A DNA stretch of 64,000 nt from Sphingobacterium faecale. GTDB lineage: Bacteria > Bacteroidota > Bacteroidia > Sphingobacteriales > Sphingobacteriaceae. Under the pieces are notes generated by a model that worked only from the letters and a program-made list of their open reading frames with translations, had not been told where the DNA came from and searched no databases. Location of the stretch: assembly GCF_016746095.1 (NCBI RefSeq), contig NZ_JAERTY010000016.1:1-64000 (forward strand), written 5' to 3'. The number at the start of each line of letters is the position of its first letter. The first letter of the stretch is position 1. Shown here one piece after another: positions 1 to 7,732 of the stretch. The translations under genes were made by a program, and so were the position numbers.

Positions 1-84
1 GGTTCTTACTGAACCGTGACCTTGAACGATCCGATCGACAATACTAAGTTTGAATTCCAAACTATGTTTTTTGTTTTTTCTCAT
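1..84 (-). CDS. IS3-family transposase OrfA, N-terminal fragment at window edge
   Basis: Reading the minus strand from the ATG at 84 gives 28 in-frame codons to the window edge, starting MRKNKKHSLEFKLSIVDRIV. This fits the helix-turn-helix start of OrfA of the IS3/IS150 group, the DNA-binding half of the two-part transposase: a basic start, then an EFK...IV helix and a G-x-G turn. The left-end sequence of such an element lies just upstream at 88-127. Only the start is visible, so intactness cannot be judged. It faces away from the rest of the window. The assignment rests on 28 residues and on the terminal sequence. Confidence 0.6.
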   Translation of the reverse strand, partial: MRKNKKHSLEFKLSIVDRIVQGHGSVRT

Positions 85-127
85 AAAAATGCCCCCAGAA
101 AGTGTCTAACTTTTTGGGGGCATTGCA
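85..127 (-). mobile_element. Left end (inverted-repeat region) of an IS3/IS150-type element, with strong hairpin
   Basis: Read inward on the minus strand from about 127, the sequence starts TGcaaTGCCCCCAAAAAGT, which matches the usual TG...TG-CCCC-AAAAGT pattern of IS150-group ends. The stretch 91-121 also folds into a near-perfect 13-bp stem with a 5-nt loop, followed on the minus strand by a run of T. It would therefore stop transcription entering the element from the lipoprotein gene. The outer boundary (about 127) is inferred. The other end and target duplication lie outside the window. Confidence 0.5.
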
Positions 128-160
128 AAACGTGCTCCTTTTTTTATTGAATGATCCCGC

Positions 161-814
161 TTATTTAAGGGTTGCCAAATCCAGCTCTTTAAACATAGAA
201 GTCAATTCATCCAATGAATAACCCCTACCTTCGAGTTTTACTACAAAACGCTTATTATGTATCCATTGTATCTCTGAATCCTTCGTCCCTTGATCACTAC
301 GCTCCTTAACCATAGTTTTCGTACCATTAATATCCATCGTCTTCTCGAAGCCTGTTTCTGTTATTTCTTCTTTATCGGTCATCATCCCCATAAACATAAG
401 CGAAACAATACTCGCCCCTCCTTCTCCTGCCCCATCCATGATATCAATCACTATAGTCTTAGACTGATCATCATTTTTATATTCTGCCTTACCACTCGCT
501 AGATTGAGTGCACTCATCTCCCCCACTTGTAGAGAAGTACGCTTTAACCCTTGAAAAGTATCTGGTAATACCGATTTAAAAACTTCATTGGATACTGGAG
601 TCATCGCTTTTAACTCATCCATACGAGATTCAAGCTCTTTGGTATATTCTTCCAGCTTGCTTAATCCTTTTATGGCTTCTGCAGACTCGCCGATCTGCTC
701 TAAAACTCCTTTTTCATTACTTTCAGCATCCTGTTCTTTAGCGTCATTGTTTCCACAGGAATACATCAACCCAGCTCCGATCAAAGAAGCCAACATCACA
801 TTCTTTATTTTCAT
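161..814 (-). CDS. Putative lipoprotein of unknown function
   Basis: The product has 217 residues from the ATG at 814; an upstream ATG at 823 would add MIE, but the charged start MKIKN makes the better signal peptide. A type II signal peptide ends in MYSC followed by G, so the protein should be lipid-anchored. The next ~60 residues are rich in Glu, Lys and Ala and look helical or coiled (EQIGESAEAIKGLSKLEEY). The remainder is a mixed domain I do not recognise. It ends 34 bp from the presumed edge of the IS element, so the IS appears to have landed just behind the gene without truncating it. No partner gene is adjacent. Confidence 0.75.
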   Translation of the reverse strand: MKIKNVMLASLIGAGLMYSCGNNDAKEQDAESNEKGVLEQIGESAEAIKGLSKLEEYTKELESRMDELKAMTPVSNEVFKSVLPDTFQGLKRTSLQVGEMSALNLASGKAEYKNDDQSKTIVIDIMDGAGEGGASIVSLMFMGMMTDKEEITETGFEKTMDINGTKTMVKERSDQGTKDSEIQWIHNKRFVVKLEGRGYSLDELTSMFKELDLATLK

Positions 815-950
815 TTCTATCATTAGTTTGGATATTGTTTTTTTCTATCAAAAAGCATACCCTAAAACCGCAATAGTCAAAAGAATCTAATATATTTAAA
901 CTATTTATTATCAAGAGGTAGTAGAATTATGATTTTTAAATCATAGTTCA

Positions 951-958
951 TAATTTTG
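951..958 (+). promoter_or_regulatory. -7 box (TAATTTTG) abutting apaG
   Basis: This is an exact TAnnTTTG box ending 5 nt before the apaG ATG at 964. The usual start point, 4-6 nt past the box, would fall on or beside the ATG, so the predicted mRNA is leaderless. No clear -33 TTG was found. Confidence 0.45.
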
Positions 959-963
959 ACATT

Positions 964-1350
964 ATGATCACACAATCAACTGCGGGAATCAATATATCTG
1001 TAGAATGCGTCTATCAGCCAGAATATTCTAATGCTGATAATATGCATTTCATGTTCGCCTATAGAATCACTATAGAGAATACTTCAGATTACACCGCTCA
1101 GTTAATTAGCAGACATTGGGAAATATTTGATTCTATAGGCGAACACAAACAAGTAGATGGAGAAGGAATTGTTGGTGAACAACCCATCCTGCAACCAGGT
1201 CAATCGCACCAATATGTATCCGGATGTAATCTAAAAAGTGAACTTGGCTATATGGAAGGATACTATACCATGACGCGGGAAATAGATGGCAAACAATTCA
1301 AAGTGAATATCCCGAGATTCAATCTCACTGCTTCGTTTAGATTAAACTGA
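964..1350 (+). CDS. apaG: ApaG family protein
   Basis: This 128-residue protein is the full usual length of ApaG, a single immunoglobulin-like/fibronectin-III fold found alone in bacteria and as a domain in eukaryotic F-box proteins. Family features visible are the MFAYRITIEN strand, the RHWEIFDS motif, the GEGIVGEQP turn (the glycine-rich segment compared to nucleotide-binding loops), and the terminal EIDGKQFKVNIPRFNLT. ApaG is often described as linked to Co2+/Mg2+ efflux or to diadenosine tetraphosphate hydrolase (apaH), but its biochemical role is unsettled and apaH is not nearby. The ATG at 964 matches family starts; the -7 box touches it. Confidence 0.93.
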   Translation: MITQSTAGINISVECVYQPEYSNADNMHFMFAYRITIENTSDYTAQLISRHWEIFDSIGEHKQVDGEGIVGEQPILQPGQSHQYVSGCNLKSELGYMEGYYTMTREIDGKQFKVNIPRFNLTASFRLN

Positions 1351-1411
1351 CAGTTATTTGTAAAATACACTTCTCTACATTCTTTTTCTAATCTGCAAGA
1401 GATAATTTGCT

Positions 1412-1419
1412 TACTTTTG
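1412..1419 (+). promoter_or_regulatory. -7 box (TACTTTTG) before the 1.4-1.6 kb non-coding stretch
   Basis: An exact TAnnTTTG box that would start a transcript at about 1424, some 230 nt before the ABC-F gene. No good -33 element was seen. Confidence 0.4.
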
Positions 1420-1423
1420 TGCT

Positions 1424-1626
1424 TGGATAAATATGCCTACAGACGAAAGACTATAATGCTGTAATCCAAAGTTATAGGTAAAGCAAGTTCAGCTTTCCTA
1501 AGCAAAACACAAACTACTGATTATTAGATAAATATAAATTAATCTAATAATCATCCGGCGTATTGGGTCACGACTTTTCACAGAAGGATCCCAAGAACAG
1601 TACGATTCAGATAGTAGGTTTTTTAT
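1424..1626 (+). ncRNA. Candidate structured RNA, or long structured leader of the ABC-F gene
   Basis: This 304-bp gap (1351-1654) has no credible ORF. After the -7 box at 1412, the sequence shows a closing stem between 1425-1440 and 1614-1626 (core GCCTAC with GTAGGT, then A/T pairs). Internal hairpins are at 1451-1477 (CTATAA/TTATAG), 1478-1498 (AAAGC/GCTTT), 1519-1551 (11-bp GATTATTAGAT with ATCTAATAATC) and 1563-1595 (TTGGG/CCCAA). A T-run follows the closing stem. The ~200-nt length would suit 6S RNA or a similar RNA, but no conserved 6S, SRP, tmRNA or RNase P motif was recognised. A regulatory leader for the ribosome-protecting ABC-F gene is equally possible. Confidence 0.3.
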
Positions 1627-1654
1627 AGTACGATAATAAAATAATTAGGAAAAC

Positions 1655-3517
1655 GTGAGTATAGTTAGTACAGAACAAGTTGGTCACTCTTTCAATGACA
1701 AATGGTTATTTAAAGAGTTGCATTTTGGCTTGCAGAAAGGCGATCGCATAGCTCTGGTCGGAATAAATGGGACAGGCAAATCTACTTTATTAAAATTACT
1801 GGCAGAAGTCTTTCCTCCACAGGAAGGCAAGATTGTAAAAGAGAAAGGAATCCGCATAGGATATTTACCTCAAGAGCCTGATTTTTCAGGTTTAAATACG
1901 ATCAATGACTTTATTTACAGTGCGGACAATGAGCAACAACAATTGATTAAAGAATATGAAGAACTCATAGACTCCCCTACTGTAGACGAACACAAGCTGG
2001 CGATCATAACTGATCAGCTGACAGCACTCAATGCCTGGGAATATGAATACAATATAAAAACTATTTTAAACAGGTTACAGATTTCGAATTTTGACCAAAA
2101 GATAGATAGCCTCTCTGGAGGACAGAAGAAAAGGCTATCCTTGGCCAAGCTTCTTATCGACGAACCTGATGTATATATATTGGACGAGCCGACCAACCAT
2201 TTGGATATTGAAACTATCGAATGGTTAGAAAAACTGCTAACAACAGGTCAAAAAACTGTTCTTACAGTTTCCCACGACAGATACTTTTTAGATAATATTT
2301 GTACAGAGATACGTGAACTGGATAAAGCTAAAGTACACCTGTATAAAGGAAACTATGCCTACTTCTTAGAAAAGAAAGCAGAAAGAGAATATAACGATGC
2401 TATACAGGCTGAAAAAGCACGCAATCTATTAAGGAGAGAACTCGAATGGATGCGCAGACAACCCCAGGCTCGAGGTACCAAATCAAAATCAAGAATAGAT
2501 GCCTACTATGCCCTAGAAGAGAAATCGAAGGGACCTAGAGCAAACGACAAAGTAGAACTCAGTGTTAAAGTATCCCGTCAAGGTTCCAAAATACTGGAAT
2601 TAAACAATGTATCAAAATCGTTTGATGGACATACATTTATTAATAACTTTTCCTATATATTTAAAAAAGGAGATAGGATTGGGCTAGCTGGCAAGAATGG
2701 CACTGGCAAAAGTACTTTTCTAAATTTACTAACCGGAACCCTCCCTCCTGACGCAGGGACTGTAGATATCGGAGAAACAACCAAATTCGGATATTACAGA
2801 CAAGGCGGACTAAATTTCGATAGTGGAGACCGTGTACTAGACATCGTAAAGAATGTAGCCGAATATATAAAAATGGCTAACGGCGATACGCTAACAGCCT
2901 CCCAACTGCTAACGCTATTTCTCTTTCCTCCAGAAAAACAATTCGGAATGGTAAGTAAATTGAGCGGTGGAGAAAAGAAACGTCTGCAGTTGATGCGTGT
3001 ACTCATGGCCAACCCTAACTTTCTAATACTAGATGAGCCCTCCAACGATCTAGACATAGACACCTTAAATGTACTGGAAGACTTCCTAATAAACTATCCT
3101 GGAATATTAATATTGGTATCGCACGACAGATACTTAATAGATAAACTCACAGAGCAGCTCTTTATTTTTGATGGAGCTGGAGATGTAACCATATACAATG
3201 GAAACTATGCAGACTATAAAGCAGAACAAGAGTTAAAACTAAAAGAAGAAAAATCTATAGACAAAACTACTAAAGACTCCCCTACCACAACTAGTCAAAG
3301 TAATAAAAAGAAATTAAGCTTCAAAGAGCAATTTGAATACGAGACAATAGAGAAAGAAATAGATGTGCTTGAAAAAAGTATAACTGAAAAAACAAATTTA
3401 CTAAACAACACAACAGAACACGAAGCGTTAACTGAAATATCAAACGAGATACAAAACCTACAGAAGGAACTTGATAAAAAATCAGATCGCTGGATAGAAT
3501 TATCAGAATACATTTAA
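1655..3517 (+). CDS. ABC-F family ATPase, Uup-like
   Basis: This 620-residue soluble protein has two fused ATP-binding cassettes and no membrane segment. Cassette 1 has Walker A GINGTGKST (36-44), LSGGQ (153-157) and Walker B ILDEPTNHLD. Cassette 2 has Walker A GKNGTGKST (346-354), LSGGE (436-440) and ILDEPSNDLD. A linker rich in Arg (RRELEWMRRQPQARGTKSKSR) lies between, and a charged C-terminal coiled coil (about 545-620) is typical of Uup. ABC-F proteins act on the ribosome or on DNA branch structures rather than in transport. The start is GTG at 1655; no good ATG fits. It lies upstream of mnmG, separated by the parS pair. Confidence 0.9.
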   Translation: MSIVSTEQVGHSFNDKWLFKELHFGLQKGDRIALVGINGTGKSTLLKLLAEVFPPQEGKIVKEKGIRIGYLPQEPDFSGLNTINDFIYSADNEQQQLIKEYEELIDSPTVDEHKLAIITDQLTALNAWEYEYNIKTILNRLQISNFDQKIDSLSGGQKKRLSLAKLLIDEPDVYILDEPTNHLDIETIEWLEKLLTTGQKTVLTVSHDRYFLDNICTEIRELDKAKVHLYKGNYAYFLEKKAEREYNDAIQAEKARNLLRRELEWMRRQPQARGTKSKSRIDAYYALEEKSKGPRANDKVELSVKVSRQGSKILELNNVSKSFDGHTFINNFSYIFKKGDRIGLAGKNGTGKSTFLNLLTGTLPPDAGTVDIGETTKFGYYRQGGLNFDSGDRVLDIVKNVAEYIKMANGDTLTASQLLTLFLFPPEKQFGMVSKLSGGEKKRLQLMRVLMANPNFLILDEPSNDLDIDTLNVLEDFLINYPGILILVSHDRYLIDKLTEQLFIFDGAGDVTIYNGNYADYKAEQELKLKEEKSIDKTTKDSPTTTSQSNKKKLSFKEQFEYETIEKEIDVLEKSITEKTNLLNNTTEHEALTEISNEIQNLQKELDKKSDRWIELSEYI

Positions 3518-3519
3518 AC

Positions 3520-3535
3520 TGTTTCACGTGGAACA
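3520..3535. promoter_or_regulatory. parS: parS-type site 1
   Basis: TGTTTCACGTGGAACA is the exact reverse complement of site 2 and, in that orientation, matches the ParB-binding consensus TGTTnCACGTGAAACA. It begins 2 bp after the ABC-F stop codon and lies about 6 kb from the proposed oriC. Confidence 0.8.
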
Positions 3536-3548
3536 TTAAAAAAACACC

Positions 3549-3564
3549 TGTTCCACGTGAAACA
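3549..3564. promoter_or_regulatory. parS: parS-type site 2
   Basis: TGTTCCACGTGAAACA matches the ParB-binding consensus at all 16 positions. It lies 13 bp after site 1 and in inverted orientation, and 12 bp before the mnmG ATG. The pair could also form a long hairpin in RNA and end the ABC-F transcript, but the exact consensus and the position near the origin favour parS. Confidence 0.82.
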
Positions 3565-3576
3565 TTACTTACTAAT

Positions 3577-5436
3577 ATGTTTAATAAATATAACGTAATC
3601 GTTGTAGGCGCTGGTCACGCAGGGTGTGAAGCCGCCGCTGCGGCAGCAAATCTAGGATCCTCTACCCTATTAATCACTATGAATATGGGAGTAATAGCTC
3701 AAATGAGTTGCAACCCTGCAATAGGTGGAGTAGCAAAAGGTCAAATCGTAAGAGAAATAGATGCCATGGGTGGATACACTGGTATTATCGCTGACAAGTC
3801 TACGATTCAATTCCGGATGCTCAACAAATCCAAGGGTCCAGCTATGTGGAGTCCAAGAACGCAAAATGACCGGATGCGTTTTGCAGAAGAATGGAGATTA
3901 CAACTCGAAGCAATTCCAAATCTGGATATGTGGCAGGATACAGTCAAAGAAGTAATTGTAAAAAATGGTACTGCTAAAGGCGTGATAACTTCGCTAGGTA
4001 TACGTATAGAAGCGGATGCTGTCATACTAACAAATGGAACTTTTTTAAATGGCTTAATACATATTGGTGACAAGAAATTCGGTGGTGGCCGAACCGGCGA
4101 AAAATCTGCGACAGGACTGACAGAGCAACTGGTTTCACTAGGATTCGAATCAGGGAGAATGAAAACGGGAACTCCCCCGCGCATAGACGGAAGAAGTTTA
4201 AACTATGCACTCATGGAAGAACAATGGGGCGATGAAGAAAAAGGACGATTCTCTTTCACAGATGTTCCATTACCTACAGAACAACGTTGTTGCTGGATAA
4301 CCTACACAAACGACAAAGTACACGAAATTCTCAAAACCGGTTTTGAGAAATCTCCAATGTTTACCGGTAGAATCAAAGGCCTAGGTCCAAGATACTGTCC
4401 ATCCATAGAAGATAAAATAAACAGATTTGCTGAACGAGATAGACATCAAATTTTCGTAGAGCCAGAAGGATTTCAAACTGTCGAAATATATGTAAACGGT
4501 TTTTCAACTTCGCTCCCAGAGGAGGTACAGCAAAAAGCACTACGACTTATACCTGGTTTTGAAAATGCAAAAATGTACAGACCTGGGTATGCAATAGAAT
4601 ATGATTACTTCCCTCCTATGCAATTGGATCTAACTCTAGAAACATTGAAGGTAAAAAATCTATTCTTTGCGGGTCAAATAAATGGAACGACTGGTTATGA
4701 AGAAGCCGGAGCACAAGGTTTTGTGGCGGGAGTAAATGCACATCAAAAGATAAATGATCTGCATGAGCTTATTCTAAAAAGATCAGAATCCTATATCGGT
4801 GTACTCATAGATGATCTAGTAACAAAAGGTACAGAAGAGCCGTACCGAATGTTTACCTCCAGAGCTGAACACCGCTTACTTCTGAGACAGGATAACGCAG
4901 ATATCAGACTTACTCCTATCGCGCATAAATTAGGACTTGTATCTGATGAGAGACTAAAAAAGGTTCAGGAGAAAATAGAGAATTCTGATAGACTGGTGAA
5001 CTACATGAAACAATTGTCGGTAAGTCCGATCGAAATAAATGAAATATTATCACGAGAACACTCGAGTCCATTGACTCAAAAGAGTAAAATGTTTGGCATA
5101 TTGAGTCGCCCGCAGATAAACATACGCCATATTGCAGAATCGAATGCCGAGTTTTCTACCCTTCTTGAGAAATATAATGAAGAAACGATAGAACAGGCGG
5201 AGATCAAAGTAAAATATGAAAGTTACTTTGAAAAAGAAATGGAAATTGTAAATAAGATGAAAAAAATGGAGGATAAAGAAATTAACCCTAATTTTGATTA
5301 TTCTTCATTAACTTCGCTATCGATAGAAGCACGTGAAAAGTTACTCAAGGTAAAACCTCGAACACTTGGACAAGCTTCACGAATATCTGGGGTATCACCT
5401 TCGGATATTAGCGTTTTAATGGTTCATATGAGTTAA
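3577..5436 (+). CDS. mnmG: tRNA uridine-5-carboxymethylaminomethyl modification enzyme MnmG (GidA)
   Basis: This 619-residue flavoprotein is of standard length. It has an N-terminal FAD-binding GAGHAGCEAA (11-20), GGRTGEKSATGL, the GLGPRYCPSIEDK signature (268-280) with the conserved Cys274, and the C-terminal helical domain that contacts MnmE and tRNA. With MnmE it installs the cmnm5 group on the wobble uridine of several tRNAs. The gene, historically gidA, commonly lies near bacterial origins, consistent with parS just upstream and oriC about 4 kb downstream. It is transcribed toward the proposed origin, hence against fork movement. Confidence 0.97.
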   Translation: MFNKYNVIVVGAGHAGCEAAAAAANLGSSTLLITMNMGVIAQMSCNPAIGGVAKGQIVREIDAMGGYTGIIADKSTIQFRMLNKSKGPAMWSPRTQNDRMRFAEEWRLQLEAIPNLDMWQDTVKEVIVKNGTAKGVITSLGIRIEADAVILTNGTFLNGLIHIGDKKFGGGRTGEKSATGLTEQLVSLGFESGRMKTGTPPRIDGRSLNYALMEEQWGDEEKGRFSFTDVPLPTEQRCCWITYTNDKVHEILKTGFEKSPMFTGRIKGLGPRYCPSIEDKINRFAERDRHQIFVEPEGFQTVEIYVNGFSTSLPEEVQQKALRLIPGFENAKMYRPGYAIEYDYFPPMQLDLTLETLKVKNLFFAGQINGTTGYEEAGAQGFVAGVNAHQKINDLHELILKRSESYIGVLIDDLVTKGTEEPYRMFTSRAEHRLLLRQDNADIRLTPIAHKLGLVSDERLKKVQEKIENSDRLVNYMKQLSVSPIEINEILSREHSSPLTQKSKMFGILSRPQINIRHIAESNAEFSTLLEKYNEETIEQAEIKVKYESYFEKEMEIVNKMKKMEDKEINPNFDYSSLTSLSIEAREKLLKVKPRTLGQASRISGVSPSDISVLMVHMS

Positions 5437-5512
5437 TTAATTATATATCAATAGTTTACATAAAACAAAATCGACTTAAAATAAAGCGATATAAGAGATT
5501 ATCTATAAATTT

Positions 5513-7192
5513 ATGATACTGGAGCCCACTAAAGATAATATTGCGTCAAAACGCCTTAAAACAAGTTTAATTCAAAAATTGATAATAATAGGCTTTATAT
5601 CGCTTATATCGCTCACTTTTTTTCGATGTGCAAACATGCAACGTCCTACAGGCGGGCCAAAAGATTCGCTTCCACCAAAAATATTAAACGAGTCTCCAGC
5701 AAACTATACTAGGAATTTTGATGCAAAAGATATAATGCTCACTATGGATGAATACATCAAACTCAATAATCAATTCAAAGAGTTCAGTATCTCTCCTGAC
5801 CTAGAGAAACAACCCGAATATAAAATTAAAAAGAAAACATTACATATACGCCTCCCTGATTCTTTAGAAACGAACACGACATACACTATAAACTTTGGGA
5901 AAGGTCTTGTGGATTATAATGAAGGAAATCCTATATTGAACTATAACTATGTCTTTTCTACTGGTCCTGAACTCGACTCATTACAAATCTCAGGTTCTGT
6001 AAGAAATGCTTACACTAAAGTATTTGATGAAAAAATAGATAAGGACGTGAAAGTACTACTCATTCCTACTCGCCAAGATTCAATATTTGGTAAACGTAAA
6101 GCAAATATCTTTACCTTAGTAGATTCGTCAGGTAATTTTACTTTCAGAAACCTTAGAGAAGATACCTATAGAATATATGCACTGAAGGAACAAAATAACG
6201 ATAGAATATATAACAATCCGGAAGAAGCTATAGGATTCATCCTAGACAGTATCGTCTTAAACAGGAACATCGACGATATAAAAATCGAGTATTCGGTAGG
6301 AAAGCCTACAAAATTTAGAACTATAGAAAAGAAAATAGAAAAAAATAGTAGGATCTTGCTCACTTTCAATCAACCATTAGATAGCCCATTAATAAAAATA
6401 ATAGAACCAATAATTCCCGATAACGAACAGAAAATCTCTTTTTCTAACTATAAGGATTCTAGTTTTATATTTCTAAAAAAATTAGATTTTGACTCTATAA
6501 AATTTGAGTTAAGCGATATGAATATTGTATTAGATACTATTTTATTGAGACGATCCAAAAATGAAAAATACGAGCGAATTATCGAACCACAGCTTAATAT
6601 AGAAAACAAAGTAGATAAGATTAAACATATTACTTTAACAAGCTTATTTCCAATAGAAAATATAGATAAAAGTAAAATCACAATTAATGAAGATAGTACC
6701 TCCAGACGAAATTTTCAACTGCAACAAGATAGTATAAATAAAAATATCTATCATATACGCTATAATTGGAAACCTAAAAAAGACTATGAACTCGTTCTAG
6801 AAGAAAAAGCAATATTAAGTCCGTTCGAAGATTTTAATAAAGAGTTCAAAACAAAGTTTACACTAGATGAATCAGAAAACTATGGTGATATAAAATTCAA
6901 AATAACCGGTATAGAACCTAATATCCAATATATCGTGCAATTAACTGACGACAAAAAGGAAAAAGTATTTGATACGCGATATATTACTAATTCTGATGAG
7001 ATTATATACCAAAAATTTCCTGGAGGTAAGTATATACTTCGAGTAATAAAAGACTTAAATAAAAATAAAAGATGGGACGGTGCTGACGTCTATAATAAAA
7101 TACAGGCTGAACCGATCTGGTACTTAGACAAACCGTTTACAATACGTGCGAATTGGGAGCAGAATGAAAATATAGTGCTACAATTTGAATAA
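5513..7192 (+). CDS. Ig-like domain lipoprotein (Big_5 type)
   Basis: This 559-residue secreted protein has a hydrophobic segment at 22-36 leading to a lipobox-like LTFFRC with Cys39, then MQRPTGGPKDSLPPKI, the hallmark start of the Bacteroidota Ig-like lipoprotein family. The first domain (about 50-155) contains INFGKGLVDYNEGN...YVFSTG as in Big_5 domains. A carboxypeptidase-regulatory-like segment (FRNLREDTYRIYALKEQNND) follows, and the end resembles a second such domain (KYILRVIKDLNKNKRWDGAD). The n-region before the membrane segment is long, so the true start may be downstream of 5513. Its function is unknown. The gene is strongly A-rich on the + strand, as expected for a lagging-strand gene left of the origin. 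Confidence 0.8.
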   Translation: MILEPTKDNIASKRLKTSLIQKLIIIGFISLISLTFFRCANMQRPTGGPKDSLPPKILNESPANYTRNFDAKDIMLTMDEYIKLNNQFKEFSISPDLEKQPEYKIKKKTLHIRLPDSLETNTTYTINFGKGLVDYNEGNPILNYNYVFSTGPELDSLQISGSVRNAYTKVFDEKIDKDVKVLLIPTRQDSIFGKRKANIFTLVDSSGNFTFRNLREDTYRIYALKEQNNDRIYNNPEEAIGFILDSIVLNRNIDDIKIEYSVGKPTKFRTIEKKIEKNSRILLTFNQPLDSPLIKIIEPIIPDNEQKISFSNYKDSSFIFLKKLDFDSIKFELSDMNIVLDTILLRRSKNEKYERIIEPQLNIENKVDKIKHITLTSLFPIENIDKSKITINEDSTSRRNFQLQQDSINKNIYHIRYNWKPKKDYELVLEEKAILSPFEDFNKEFKTKFTLDESENYGDIKFKITGIEPNIQYIVQLTDDKKEKVFDTRYITNSDEIIYQKFPGGKYILRVIKDLNKNKRWDGADVYNKIQAEPIWYLDKPFTIRANWEQNENIVLQFE

Positions 7193-7219
7193 AAATCAGT
7201 TTTTAGAGCAGCGTCTTTA

Positions 7220-7729
7220 TCATTTAAACCAGGAGGCGTACATCACGTAATTGTGTGGAAGATTCTGTAATAGAGACAGTTGGTCTTCTGTCAATGGCTT
7301 GACTTTCTTTGCCGGAACGCCAGCGTAAAGAAAGCCTGATTCACAGATCATATTTTCTAAAACCACTGCGCCAGCAGCGATGATTACATTGCTTTGTATA
7401 TGTGCTCTATCCATTACGATAGCACCCATACCGATCAGTACATGACTATCTATGGTACAACCGTGAACTATTGCATTATGTCCTATATTAACGTAAGTAC
7501 CTATATCGGTTCCATTGCGTTCGTAGGTACCGTGAATAGTTACATTATCCTGAATATTGGAATAATCTCCTATTTTAATATAATTTACGTCACCACGTAC
7601 TACCGCATTAAACCAAATGGAACAGTTTTTTCCAACTGTTACGTCACCGACAATCGTACAATTAGGCGCGAGATAGGTATCATCACCTATAAATGGAAAA
7701 CTCGCTTTAACCGGGAGAATTGTAGCCAT
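7220..7729 (-). CDS. Gamma-carbonic anhydrase family protein (left-handed beta-helix)
   Basis: This 169-residue protein is built of hexapeptide repeats (APNCTIVGDVTVGKNCSIWFNAVVRGD), followed by a C-terminal helix. The metal-binding histidines of the gamma class are present in VTIHG and in IGHNAIVHG. The length and the GVPAKKVKPLT ending match the YrdA/PaaY subgroup, whose members are zinc or iron proteins with carbonic anhydrase or unknown activity. It follows nadB by 3 bp on the same strand, so the two are cotranscribed. A metabolic link to NAD synthesis is not evident. Confidence 0.88.
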   Translation of the reverse strand: MATILPVKASFPFIGDDTYLAPNCTIVGDVTVGKNCSIWFNAVVRGDVNYIKIGDYSNIQDNVTIHGTYERNGTDIGTYVNIGHNAIVHGCTIDSHVLIGMGAIVMDRAHIQSNVIIAAGAVVLENMICESGFLYAGVPAKKVKPLTEDQLSLLQNLPHNYVMYASWFK

Positions 7730-7732
7730 AAT

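Noticed and set aside
3295..3536. Minus-strand frames over the end of the ABC-F gene and parS
   Set aside because: Shadow frames of the coiled coil of the ABC-F protein; Ser/Phe/Leu-rich without start context.
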